Source of the DNA: Brevibacterium epidermidis NBRC 14811
GTDB taxonomy: Bacteria; Actinomycetota; Actinomycetes; Actinomycetales; Brevibacteriaceae
Reading direction: 5' to 3'
DNA: 64,000 bases
Assembly (NCBI RefSeq): GCF_001570805.1
Contig: NZ_BCSJ01000003.1
Span: 552,949 to 616,948, forward strand
Part shown: piece by piece, positions 8,450-15,442 of the stretch
Layout: the number at the start of each line of letters is the position of its first letter
How positions within the stretch are numbered: the stretch's first letter is position 1
Translations under genes and position numbers: made by a program
Notes under the pieces: model-generated
Database searches by the model: none
Told to the model about the DNA's origin: nothing
Seen by the model: only the letters and a program-made list of their open reading frames with translations

Positions 8450-8488
8450 CACCGAGGCGGGACACCGTTCCCGGGTCCCGCCTCGGTG
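8450..8488 (-). terminator. Hairpin between the DUF5926 gene and the glycosyltransferase
   Basis: Perfect 14-bp arms (8450-8463 and 8475-8488) around an 11-base loop. The arms carry the recurrent motif CCGAGGCGG/CCGCCTCGG. It follows the stop codon at 8504 and lacks a uridine tract. It probably terminates or attenuates transcription from the DUF5926 gene into the pheA operon. Confidence 0.6.
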
Positions 8489-8503
8489 ATGGTGTGACGG
8501 ATA

Positions 8504-9382
8504 TCAGTGGATGGTCAGCTGGCGGGACACGATTCCCGAGCGGACGCGGCGGGCCTCGGTGCTCATCGGCTCCGTCGCGTTCAGCGCTTCGTCGAGGCGT
8601 TTGCCGAAGGCGGCGATGGGCTCTTCGACGTCGTCGACCTGAGTGCCGAACTCGAGTTCCCAGACGGGGACGATGATGCCGTGGGCGCGGAAGTAGCCGA
8701 GGAAGGTGCCGATTCCGCCGAGGTCGTTGGCGTTCTCGGCCTGCAGGCGGGCCATCGCATCGACGACGCGGTCCTCACCCTCGGAGCGGGCCCAGCGGAC
8801 GTAGGTGCGACCGGACATCTCGGTCCAGTAGGCGGAGTCGACGGAGGCGAGCTTCTCCGTGGGGGCCACGGAGTCGTTGGCCTGCTGGAGGGCGGCGGCC
8901 ACATCGGCATCGTTCTCCGCCTCGGGCAGGGCCCAGTAGTCGAAGTTCTCGAGCACGCGGACGTCGAACGGATGAGAGGTGTCGAGGATGTCCTGCAGAC
9001 GCGGGCCCTCGCCGGGTTCGGTCGTCGCTTCGATGGAGGTGCCGGGTTCGGCATCGACGGCGGCCAGCAGGCCGCGGGCGACATCGCGGGAGGCATCGGT
9101 CGAGGACACGGGCACCTGCATTCCGGCCAGGATCTCACCGTCGTCGCGGCGCCAGGCCTGCCATGCGGCGGGCAGCAGGGAGGCGATGGTCACCTCGTGG
9201 CCGCCATATTCCTCGGTCAGCTTGGCTGTCGCGGTGGCCGCGGGCACGAGTTCACGCAGGCAGATGAGATCGGCCTCGAACGGCAGATCAGCGAACGGAC
9301 GCGCGACGAAGGCCGTGGCTTGGGCCCGCGCGAGACGCTTGGCGATGAGTTCTTCCTTGGAGCGCTTCGACTTCTTTCCCAT
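8504..9382 (-). CDS. DUF5926-type actinobacterial protein
   Basis: Protein of 292 residues with a lysine-rich N-terminus (MGKKSKRSKEEL), then FADLPFEADLICLRELVPAATA, the stretch by which I recognise the DUF5926 family found in most actinobacteria. Its function is unknown. Homologues often carry an N-terminal SEC-C zinc-binding tail and have been misnamed SecA-related; no cysteine cluster is present here. No membrane segment or signal peptide is visible. The ATG at 9382 is chosen because a TAGACT -10-like hexamer lies 8 bp before it with no ribosome site, suggesting a leaderless message. The gene lies between the GT2/pheA pair and the alarmone synthetase. Confidence 0.65.
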   Translation of the reverse strand: MGKKSKRSKEELIAKRLARAQATAFVARPFADLPFEADLICLRELVPAATATAKLTEEYGGHEVTIASLLPAAWQAWRRDDGEILAGMQVPVSSTDASRDVARGLLAAVDAEPGTSIEATTEPGEGPRLQDILDTSHPFDVRVLENFDYWALPEAENDADVAAALQQANDSVAPTEKLASVDSAYWTEMSGRTYVRWARSEGEDRVVDAMARLQAENANDLGGIGTFLGYFRAHGIIVPVWELEFGTQVDDVEEPIAAFGKRLDEALNATEPMSTEARRVRSGIVSRQLTIH

Positions 9383-9451
9383 GGGACGCAAGTCTAGTCG
9401 GTGTGACGGCAGTCGGCTGAAGGGCCCGCGGTCAGGGCTGTGACCTCGTGC

Positions 9452-10366
9452 TCAGCTCTCGCGACCGACAGGGATGAAGTAGCGCGTGTTGTTCGACTCG
9501 TCCATCCGCACCTGCAGCTTGTCGCCCGGATGGGGGAAAGCAGAGCGTTCCGGATTGTCGGGAGTCAGCCCGAGGGTTTCCAACCGGATGATGCCGTGGC
9601 GCCCCACATCGTCGGCTGCGAGGACATAGGAATGATTGAGTTCGCGGATCGTGACCTCGATGGCCGGATCGGTCGGCTCCTCCGCCTCGGCGAAGGCTCT
9701 GGGCGGAGCAGAATTGCCCATCCCCAGATAGGCGCCGACGTCATCGGCGATATAGCCGGCCACGGAATCGGCCTGCGCCATCAGCCCGGCGAGGATCACC
9801 GACAGCCGTTCTTGTTGGGCATCGGTCTTCAGGGCCTGCCCGGGTTTGAACAGGTGCTCCTCGGCGAGCACGCACCACGCGTCCTGCATGATCGTTCGCA
9901 GCTGGAGTTCGACGAGGACGGAAGGTTCGGAGTCGAAGGGGACCTCGACGATGAGGTGGCGGCCGCGGTACCCCGATGGTTTCGGGGTCGCGGAATAGTC
10001 GCGCACCTCGGCGATGGAGAGGTTCGTATCGTCACCCACCTCGGTGAGCAGATCCCACAGGGCCGACTGTTCGCGTTCGGTGCGGCAGACGACGCGGGCA
10101 CCGACGACATCGATGACCTGATTCTCGACCTCGACTGATTCGTGGATCTCGTCATTGGCGTCGGCGAGCTTGCGGCGCAGCTTCTCGCCCGTGCGCATCC
10201 GGTCCTTGATCCGACCGTCGACGACGCGCACTCGATCCCCGGAGAGCAGTGCGGAAGGAGCGCGGACGGACTCGACCCAGTCGTTGACCGTTTCGAGAGC
10301 GGCCCTCCAGGTGGACTCACGCCGATCATAGGCTTCGTCGACCAATTCGCGGACAGTTGCTGACAT
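9452..10366 (-). CDS. Orphan RelA/SpoT-domain (p)ppGpp synthetase-like protein
   Basis: Protein of 304 residues with a RelA_SpoT synthetase domain and no HD hydrolase, TGS or ACT domains, as in small alarmone synthetases. Landmarks are GRIKDR (51-56), EKLRRK (61-66), DVVGARVVC (from 86), DYSATPKPSGYRGRH (123-137, carrying the Tyr of the GTP-binding loop) and VELQLRT (152-158, with the metal-binding Glu). The residues needed for pyrophosphate transfer from ATP to GDP/GTP look present, although GYRGRH replaces the usual GYRSxH. A C-terminal extension of about 90 residues is unassigned. The ATG at 10366 has GGAAGG 8 bp upstream. It probably makes (p)ppGpp under stress independently of Rel. Confidence 0.78.
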   Translation of the reverse strand: MSATVRELVDEAYDRRESTWRAALETVNDWVESVRAPSALLSGDRVRVVDGRIKDRMRTGEKLRRKLADANDEIHESVEVENQVIDVVGARVVCRTEREQSALWDLLTEVGDDTNLSIAEVRDYSATPKPSGYRGRHLIVEVPFDSEPSVLVELQLRTIMQDAWCVLAEEHLFKPGQALKTDAQQERLSVILAGLMAQADSVAGYIADDVGAYLGMGNSAPPRAFAEAEEPTDPAIEVTIRELNHSYVLAADDVGRHGIIRLETLGLTPDNPERSAFPHPGDKLQVRMDESNNTRYFIPVGRES

Positions 10367-10476
10367 CCTCGTCACCTTCCTAGCTCCTGATTCAACTTCA
10401 CCAGAAGAGAGGGGAGATGTCTATGGATTCGACGCTGAACTTGTCGCCGGGTGCCGAAAGGTGAGACGAAGGGGCC

Positions 10477-11271
10477 TCAGACGTCGTAGTCGACGATGAC
10501 GGGAGCGTGGTCGGACGCGCCCTTGCCCTTGCGCTCCTCGCGGTCGATCTCACCGGCGGTCGCGGTCTTCGCCAATGCTTGTGAGGCGAGCTGGAAGTCG
10601 ATGCGCATGCCCTGCTTCTTCGGGAACCGCAGCTTCTGGTAGTCCCAGAAGGTGTACACGCCGGGTCCGGGCGTGAACTGCCGAGTGACCTCGCTCAGTC
10701 CAGCACCGAGCAGATCGTCGAAGGCGGCGCGCTCGGCATCCGAGACGTGAGTGGCGCCCTCGAACTCGGCCATATCCCAGACGTCCTCGTCGAGCGGGGC
10801 CACGTTGAAGTCACCGCAGAGGACGAGTTTCTTCTCCGGTTCGGCGCTCAGCTGGGCGGCGATATCGGCTGTCAGCGCCTTGTACCAGTCAAGTTTGTAG
10901 GCGTAGTGCGGATGGTCGAGTTCGCGGCCATTGGGCACATAGAGCGAGTAGATGCGCACATCGTTGCAGGTCACCGACAGTGCCCGGGCCTCGACGACGG
11001 GTTCCTCGGCGCCGAACGCAGGGATGTCCTCGAACCCGATCTCCGTGTCGGCCAGTCCGACGCGCGAGGCGATGGCCACGCCGTTCCACTGGTTGAGGCC
11101 GTGATAGCTGACCTCGTAGCCGCGCTCGGTGAACAGCTCCTCGGGGAACTGCGAGTCCTTGCACTTGAGTTCCTGGATGGCCAGGACATCGACATCCGAA
11201 CGATCCAGCCAGGCCCCGATGCGGTCGTGGCGGGCACGGATCGAGTTCACATTCCACGTAGCGATTCTCAC
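10477..11271 (-). CDS. xth: Exodeoxyribonuclease III
   Basis: Endonuclease/exonuclease/phosphatase-fold enzyme of 264 residues that cleaves DNA at abasic sites and trims 3' ends in base excision repair. It opens with the metal-binding Asn in RIATWNVNSIRAR and the Glu in LAIQELKCKD, and continues with SLYVPNG, LCGDFNVAP and the catalytic SDHAPV at the C-terminus, all canonical for the XthA family. The GTG start at 11271 lies 6 bp after a TAGGGT hexamer (11278-11283 on the minus strand), so the message may be leaderless; a GGGAGG directly abuts the start. It stands alone, divergent from the thioesterase. Confidence 0.93.
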   Translation of the reverse strand: MRIATWNVNSIRARHDRIGAWLDRSDVDVLAIQELKCKDSQFPEELFTERGYEVSYHGLNQWNGVAIASRVGLADTEIGFEDIPAFGAEEPVVEARALSVTCNDVRIYSLYVPNGRELDHPHYAYKLDWYKALTADIAAQLSAEPEKKLVLCGDFNVAPLDEDVWDMAEFEGATHVSDAERAAFDDLLGAGLSEVTRQFTPGPGVYTFWDYQKLRFPKKQGMRIDFQLASQALAKTATAGEIDREERKGKGASDHAPVIVDYDV

Positions 11272-11344
11272 CCTCCCACCCTAAGCCGTCCGCGCCGGAG
11301 GTGAAAGCGGGGTGCGTGAGGCTGCCGGTGGGCCGCCTCGGCGT

Positions 11345-11381
11345 GCTTATGCCGGAGCAACACAGCCGCTTATGCCGGAGC
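11345..11381. repeat. Two direct copies of GCTTATGCCGGAGC
   Basis: The same 14 bases occur at 11345-11358 and 11368-11381, a 23-bp period, in the 176-bp divergent spacer between xth and the thioesterase gene. About two helical turns separate them, which would suit a regulator binding twice on one face. No family is recognised. One copy of the recurrent CCGCCTCGG motif lies just upstream (11333-11341). Confidence 0.5.
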
Positions 11382-11447
11382 CGTGTGGAAGGGGGCGTGC
11401 CCAGCCCCTGCGTCGAGCGGACCCTCTCGGCTCGATAAGCTGGCACC

Positions 11448-12272
11448 ATGCCTGAAGCTCCCAATGAACACCTCGGCCACGACGGTGCCGCCTACCCGGA
11501 TTCCTACTATGTGCGGCTGTCCGAGGACCGCCTCGTCTCGACGCTGCACAGCCAGGGCGCATGGCAGCCCGGCGAGCAGCATCTCGCGCCCGCCTCGGGG
11601 ATCGTGCTCGCCGAAATCGAACGTAGACTGCCCAGCGACAAGCTCATCTCCCGGGTGACCTTCGACGTCCTCGGCGTCATCCACTCCGGTGAGTTCACCA
11701 TCGACGTCAACGTCGTCCGTCCCGGCCGCACCATCGAACTCGTCGAAGCGCATATGCGCCACGGGGAGCGCACCAGCGTGACCGCTCGCGTGTGGCGGCT
11801 GCAGGCCTCCGACACCGAGGCAGTCGCCGGCGACGAATGGTCGCCGATGCCGCCCGTGTCCGAAGTGCCCGAGGCTCCTTTCACCGGTCGTTGGGGTGGT
11901 GGCTTCATCGCGTCGCTCGAGGGGCGTCAAGGAGCGGACGCTCATCCCGGCCGCGCACAGTCCTGGGTGCGCAGTCCCTATCCTCTCGTCGACGGCGAGA
12001 TCGACCCGCCGACTGCGGCCTTCGTCAAGTTCGTCGACACCGCCAATGGCCTGGCCGTTCGCGAGGATCCGAAGACGACCTTCTTCCCGAACGTCGACCT
12101 CTCCATCCACCTCACCCGCGTGCCCGGGGCCGGCTGGGTCGGCTTCGACACGAAGGTTGCCTTCGGGCCGACCGGCCTGGGGCAGACGACGAGCGTGCTC
12201 AGCGATGTCGACGGTCCCATCGGCACGGCCGTGCAGTCCCTGACCGTCCGCCGAGGTCAAGGCGCGGTATGA
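11448..12272 (+). CDS. Acyl-CoA thioesterase family protein (TesB-like double hotdog)
   Basis: Protein of 274 residues with the two-hotdog layout of TesB-type thioesterases: an N-terminal half with DKLISRVTFDVLGVIHSGEF and VNVVRPGRTIELVEAHM, and a C-terminal half with AAFVKFVDTANGL, NVDLSIHLTRVP and GWVGFDTKVAFGPTGLGQT. The last resembles the active-site region, where Asp, Thr and Gln polarise water. It probably hydrolyses acyl-CoA. The ATG at 11448 lies 6 bp after TAAGCT (11436-11441), a likely leaderless start, and no ribosome site is visible. Its TGA overlaps the ATG of the following SDR (ATGA), so the two are coupled. Acyl chain unknown. Confidence 0.8.
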   Translation: MPEAPNEHLGHDGAAYPDSYYVRLSEDRLVSTLHSQGAWQPGEQHLAPASGIVLAEIERRLPSDKLISRVTFDVLGVIHSGEFTIDVNVVRPGRTIELVEAHMRHGERTSVTARVWRLQASDTEAVAGDEWSPMPPVSEVPEAPFTGRWGGGFIASLEGRQGADAHPGRAQSWVRSPYPLVDGEIDPPTAAFVKFVDTANGLAVREDPKTTFFPNVDLSIHLTRVPGAGWVGFDTKVAFGPTGLGQTTSVLSDVDGPIGTAVQSLTVRRGQGAV

Positions 12273-13045
12273 GTCCGCGGCCGCGTGCCCTCATCACCGG
12301 AGCGAGCTCCGGGCTGGGAAGCGGCTATGCCCGCACCCTGGCCGCCGAGGGCTACGACCTCGTCCTGGTCGCCAGGAACGAAGCCCGACTGAGAGAGCTG
12401 GCCGACCAGCTCCAGGCCACGCAGAACATCCACGCCGAGGCGGCCGTGGCTGACCTGTCGACCCGTGACGGTATCGACGCGGTCAACGAGATCATCGAAA
12501 CGCAGCCGATCGACGTGCTCATCAACAACGCCGGCTTCGGTCTGCCAGGGACGTTGCTGGATACCGACGCTGCCGAGCTCGATGCGCTCGATCGGGTGCT
12601 CGCCGGGGCGGTGAGGGAGCTGTCGCTGGCGGCGGCTCGGCGCATGCGGGCCCGCGGTCGCGGAGGCATCATCAATGTCTCCTCGCTGGCGGCGGTGACG
12701 ACAATGGGACAGTACGCCGCTTCGAAGGCGTCGACTCTGGTCTTCACCGAGGCGCTCGCCGGGGAACTCAGAGGCAGCCCGGTGACGGTCACCGCCGTTC
12801 TGCCCGGTTTCATCCGGACGGAATTCCACAGCCGCCTCGGCGTCGAGCGTCCGGGGCCCGGCCTGATCTGGCTCAGCGTCGATCAGGTGGTGCGGGAATC
12901 GCTGCGTGATGCGCGGGCGGGCAAGGTCGTCTCGGTGCCGGGGTGGGGATACCGTCTGGCCGCGCTCGTTGCTCCGGTGGTGCCGCGCCCGCTCATGCGC
13001 TGGGGGTCGACCGGATTCTCCTTCGCCCGCACCCGCGATCGCTGA
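12269..13045 (+). CDS. Short-chain dehydrogenase/reductase
   Basis: Classical SDR of 258 residues with ITGASSGLGSG for cofactor binding, INNAGFG, NVSSLAAV containing the catalytic Ser, and an intact YAASK. The VLPGFIRTEF loop and the C-terminal VVSVPGWGYR segment are typical of the DltE/YqjQ-like subgroup often annotated as acyl or steroid dehydrogenases. It overlaps the thioesterase by ATGA, so the pair probably serves one lipid-related route. The last codons and stop lie in an 18-bp sequence repeated 73 bp downstream. Substrate not readable. Confidence 0.85.
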   Translation: MSPRPRALITGASSGLGSGYARTLAAEGYDLVLVARNEARLRELADQLQATQNIHAEAAVADLSTRDGIDAVNEIIETQPIDVLINNAGFGLPGTLLDTDAAELDALDRVLAGAVRELSLAAARRMRARGRGGIINVSSLAAVTTMGQYAASKASTLVFTEALAGELRGSPVTVTAVLPGFIRTEFHSRLGVERPGPGLIWLSVDQVVRESLRDARAGKVVSVPGWGYRLAALVAPVVPRPLMRWGSTGFSFARTRDR

Positions 13046-13124
13046 GTCGGGATTCGTCACGTGCGCTCGTCGGCATGACGTGCGCCAGCGGTGATCGCTT
13101 CGCACTCGCGATCGCTGAGTCGGG
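13034..13124. repeat. Duplicated 3' end of the SDR gene
   Basis: CGCGATCGCTGAGTCGGG occurs at 13034-13051, where it contains the SDR stop codon, and again at 13107-13124 outside the gene. Flanking bases are also similar (TTCGC before, ACGTGC after), so the segment looks like a diverged tandem duplication of about 73 bp. No coding role is visible for the second copy. Confidence 0.6.
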
Positions 13125-13175
13125 TCTCGCAAGACGTGCCGGCGGTCATCGATCCGGGGTCGTGTGCGCGTCGCG

Positions 13176-13217
13176 AGATGTGACCTATATGCAATTTTCG
13201 GCAGGAGCGTCACATCT
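13176..13217. repeat. Inverted repeat AGATGTGAC-N24-GTCACATCT
   Basis: Perfect 9-bp arms separated by 24 bases in the long non-coding stretch after the SDR gene. GTGAC/GTCAC half-sites can be regulator-binding sequences, but the wide spacing makes a stem-loop or a two-site operator equally possible. No downstream gene is close enough to assign it. Confidence 0.35.
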
Positions 13218-13359
13218 GAGTTGAGGATTGAACTACCTGGATCTGGGCTTGTGACCAGGGGTTTTATTCTGATCGCTTCTATGCTATAGAGCCTGACAGG
13301 ATTCAAGACGGAGCGTGAGATTCTTTACAAGCGATACGAAAGTGTGGTCAAATTAATGT

Positions 13360-13475
13360 GTTCGCCCGGTGGGGATCGGGTGGACATAACGGACGTATGG
13401 GGATGCGTCCGGGTACTCGAGGGGAGTGCTGCGAGGACCCCGGGATGTCGCGAATACGCGCCCCGGGGTTCTTGT
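13360..13475 (+). ncRNA. Candidate structured RNA with successive G-rich hairpin loops
   Basis: The region 13218-13601 holds no convincing gene. Within it, three stems follow each other: 13360-13385 (9 bp with two G-U pairs, loop GTGGGGAT), 13391-13410 (8 bp with one G-U pair, loop GGGG) and 13413-13429 (6 bp, loop GAGGG). A fourth GC-rich hairpin with 8-bp arms (13437-13444 and 13462-13469) precedes TTCTTGTC, like a terminator. On the other strand the loops would be C-rich. A TATGCT near 13279 could be a -10 box. This is a candidate only; I do not recognise a known RNA family. Confidence 0.25.
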
Positions 13476-13601
13476 CATTCACAGCCGTTCTTCGCAGCCG
13501 CCGACGTGAGGACTGCTCCAGCGGGTCCGAAGTGTGAATGCGCGTGCGCTGATCCAGATCAGCACATATGCACTTTTGACCCGCTGATGCGGCACGGCCG
13601 A

Positions 13602-13880
13602 CTACTGCACGCTGACGCTGCGTTGGCGGCGCGAGCGCGTGCGGGCGATGCCGACCTCGAGCGCCACCGCGCTCAGCGGGGCACCGAGCGCCACCGAGGC
13701 ATTGCCGGCGGCGCGCTCGGCGACTTCGGCGATGACGGTATCGAGGTCGGCACGTTCATCGGCATCGACATGGATGAGCGGCTCCGGACTCCGCGCGGTG
13801 CCCCGCAGGATCACCTGGGCATCCGAGACCCCGTCGGTGGATTCGAGGTCGGCGGCGACCGCCCGCACTGCGGATCGACG
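13602..13880 (-). pseudogene. AmaP/DUF6286-like C-terminal fragment
   Basis: Minus-strand open frame of about 90 codons reading RAVAADLESTDGVSDAQVIL, HVDADERADLDTVIAEVAERA, then ALEVGIARTRS. This resembles the C-terminal soluble domain of alkaline-shock membrane anchor proteins (AmaP/DUF6286) that accompany Asp23 in actinobacteria. The frame is closed upstream by a stop at 13881-13883 and has no membrane part, start or ribosome site of its own. An Asp23-like tail begins on the opposite strand exactly where this fragment starts, so I read it as a broken, inverted remnant. It could instead be a short uncharacterised gene. Confidence 0.4.
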
Positions 13881-13927
13881 TCACCGTCGAGGACGTATTC
13901 GTCGACGAGGAGGCCGCCGATGGCTGA
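13862..13927 (+). pseudogene. Asp23/Gls24 C-terminal tail remnant
   Basis: In the frame of 13871 the DNA reads ALRIDVTVEDVFVDEEAADG then stop. The VDVTVEDV signature is the usual last strand of Asp23/Gls24 envelope-stress proteins, but upstream in this frame there are stops and no Asp23 body. The homology begins at about 13862, where the oppositely oriented AmaP-like fragment begins. The stop overlaps the start of the small gene at 13920, as in intact actinobacterial asp23 clusters. Confidence 0.4.
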
Positions 13928-14108
13928 GAAGCCGATGGCTGAGAAGCCGATGGCTGAGAACGAGACCGTCCGCGGATTCGACGAGGCGGCGGTCTCGGCT
14001 CGCCTGACCGAACCCGTCACCGGAGTCGACGGCGTCACCGGCCTGGCGCCGGGGCTGCGCGACATGATCGCCAATGCGGCCGCACGGGTGATGCGCCGCA
14101 GCACGTGA
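13920..14108 (+). CDS. Small Asp23-cluster protein with triplicated start region
   Basis: Open frame of 62 codons preceded by GAGGAGG at ideal spacing and overlapping the Asp23-like tail stop. The 5' end is a 15-bp tandem repeat, ATGGCTGAGAAGCCG twice and then a diverged third copy, so three consecutive ATG codons give MAEKPMAEKPMAEN. The rest (VRGFDEAAVSARLTEPVTGVDGVTGLAPGLRDMI) resembles the short accessory proteins encoded after asp23 in actinobacteria, which look like the start of an Asp23 domain. Function unknown. It ends at a perfect 66-bp palindrome. The locus looks decayed, so expression is uncertain. Confidence 0.5.
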   Translation: MAEKPMAEKPMAENETVRGFDEAAVSARLTEPVTGVDGVTGLAPGLRDMIANAAARVMRRST

Positions 14109-14173
14109 ACGGCACAGAAAAAGGTGGATAGCCCATGTTCAAACATGGGCTATCCACCTTTTTCTGTGCCGTT
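14108..14173. terminator. Perfect 66-bp palindrome between convergent genes
   Basis: Arms 14108-14139 and 14142-14173 are exact complements over 32 bp with only CA between them. The arms hold AAAAAGG/CCTTTTT, so a transcript from either side ends its stem with a run of U: a plausible bidirectional terminator between the small gene ending at 14108 and the GlsB-like gene ending at 14183. The perfection is far beyond what termination needs. Confidence 0.75.
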
Positions 14174-14182
14174 GCCGAGGGG

Positions 14183-14455
14183 TCAGGCGGCCTTGCTCTT
14201 CGAGCGTCCGGTGATGAGGCCCCAGACGATGAGCACGATAAGCGAGCCGCCGATCGCGCACAGCCAGGACGACAGTGAGAAGAACTTGTCCATCTGGGCG
14301 CCGAAGATCATGCCGCCGAGCCAGCCGCCCAGCATGGCTCCGATCACGCCGAGGATCAGTGTGGCGAAGAAGCCGCCGCCCTGTTTGCCGGGCAGGATCG
14401 CCTTAGCGATGGCTCCGGCGATGAGTCCGAGGATGAGATATGCGATGAAACCCAT
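14183..14455 (-). CDS. GlsB/YeaQ/YmgE-family stress-response membrane protein
   Basis: Small hydrophobic protein of 90 residues (MGFIAYLILGLIAGAIAKAILPG, then GGFFATLILGVIGAMLGGWLGG) with three predicted membrane segments and glycine-zipper spacing, diagnostic of the transglycosylase-associated YeaQ/YmgE/GlsB family. These are general-stress proteins of unclear mechanism often encoded beside Asp23, which fits the Asp23 remnants next door. The ATG at 14455 sits 10 bp after AGGAAGGA; an in-frame GTG at 14464 is possible but too close to that site. It is convergent with the small gene and separated from it by the 66-bp palindrome. Confidence 0.85.
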   Translation of the reverse strand: MGFIAYLILGLIAGAIAKAILPGKQGGGFFATLILGVIGAMLGGWLGGMIFGAQMDKFFSLSSWLCAIGGSLIVLIVWGLITGRSKSKAA

Positions 14456-14695
14456 GTTGCTCACGTCCTTCCTGAAAGCACTTGACCGGCTGGGTTGCGC
14501 GGTGTTGTTGACACTCTACAACTCACTATAGTCGAGAGTCGAAAGGTGTGTTGATTCTTTATAGCGTTGGTACAGGAGCAGGCGCGACGAAATCCTCACG
14601 CTCCAGATCTGTGCCGTCTGTCACGTCCGCATCCGCCGCCGTCGCTGAGACGGCGCTGAACGGTCGCCCGAAACCCGCGCATTAGACTGGAGACC

Positions 14696-15262
14696 ATGAC
14701 CGACAGCACAGACACTCGCCGACAACTGCTCGACCTCATCGACGAACTCTCCGTGGTGCGCGGCAGGGTGACCCTCTCCTCCGGCAAGGAGGCCGACTAC
14801 TACCTCGACCTGCGTCGGGTCACCCTCGACCATCGTTCGGCTCCGCTCATCGGTGACGTGGTGCTCGATCTGCTCGACTCCCACGGCCTGCTGGACAAGG
14901 TCGACGCCGTCGGCGGCCTGACCATGGGCGCCGATCCCGTCGGCACAGCGGTCATGCACCGCTCCGTGGTCCGGGGCACTCCGCTCGACTCCTTCGTCGT
15001 GCGCAAGGAGGCGAAGAAGCACGGAATGTCTCGTCGCGTCGAAGGCCCCGATGTCGCCGGCAAGCGCGTCGTCGCCGTCGAGGACACCTCGACGACGGGC
15101 GGTTCCGTACTCACCGCCGTCGAAGCGCTCAAGGAAGCCGGCGCCGAGGTGGTCGCAGTGGCCGTGGTCATGGACCGCGACACCGGCGCCAAGGAACGGG
15201 TCGAAGCCACGGGAATTCCGTACCTGACCGCGCTGACGACCGCGGATCTCGGACTCGACTGA
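14696..15262 (+). CDS. pyrE: Orotate phosphoribosyltransferase
   Basis: Enzyme of 188 residues that joins orotate and PRPP to give orotidine 5'-phosphate in pyrimidine synthesis. It shows SSGKEADYYLDLRRV, GGLTMGADPVGTAV and the PRPP-binding VVAVEDTSTTGGS with its acidic pair, all as in actinobacterial PyrE. The ATG at 14696 follows TAGACT (14683-14688) by 7 bp, and GGAGA lies in between. It may be leaderless or have a very short leader, as seen for this gene in relatives. No other pyr gene is adjacent. Confidence 0.95.
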   Translation: MTDSTDTRRQLLDLIDELSVVRGRVTLSSGKEADYYLDLRRVTLDHRSAPLIGDVVLDLLDSHGLLDKVDAVGGLTMGADPVGTAVMHRSVVRGTPLDSFVVRKEAKKHGMSRRVEGPDVAGKRVVAVEDTSTTGGSVLTAVEALKEAGAEVVAVAVVMDRDTGAKERVEATGIPYLTALTTADLGLD

Positions 15263-15442
15263 GCCCCGCCTCGGCGAGGTGGGCCCGCACGGTGCCGCCT
15301 CGGCGAGATCGGCTCACCGATCACGACCTGGGACTCGACTGGCAATTCGGTCGAAATCGAGGACGTGGTTTGAAACAAGTCTCTTATTTCAACACGATAG
15401 ATGAGACACTCCCCAAGAACTGTTTGATGTAAAGGATGACGC
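15263..15442. other. pyrE-ABC spacer with repeats and a TTGAAA-N11-TTTCAA dyad
   Basis: The spacer holds two copies of CCGCCTCGGCGAG (from 15266 and 15295), a short hairpin GATCGGCTCACCGATC, and a second copy of the pyrE 3' end: GGACTCGACTG occurs at the stop codon and again about 80 bp downstream. The ABC gene is preceded by the dyad TTGAAA-N11-TTTCAA at 15370-15392, which may be a -35 element or a repressor site. Identity of any regulator unknown. Confidence 0.45.

Noticed and set aside
11448..13045. Polyhydroxyalkanoate synthesis operon
   Set aside because: A thioesterase plus SDR alone does not support it; no synthase or phasin is present.
13344..13919. Open frame continuing upstream of the small gene at 13920
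   Set aside because: Covers the hairpin-rich spacer and the AmaP-like fragment in the wrong strand, with no coding character; the GAGGAGG site points to the ATG at 13920.
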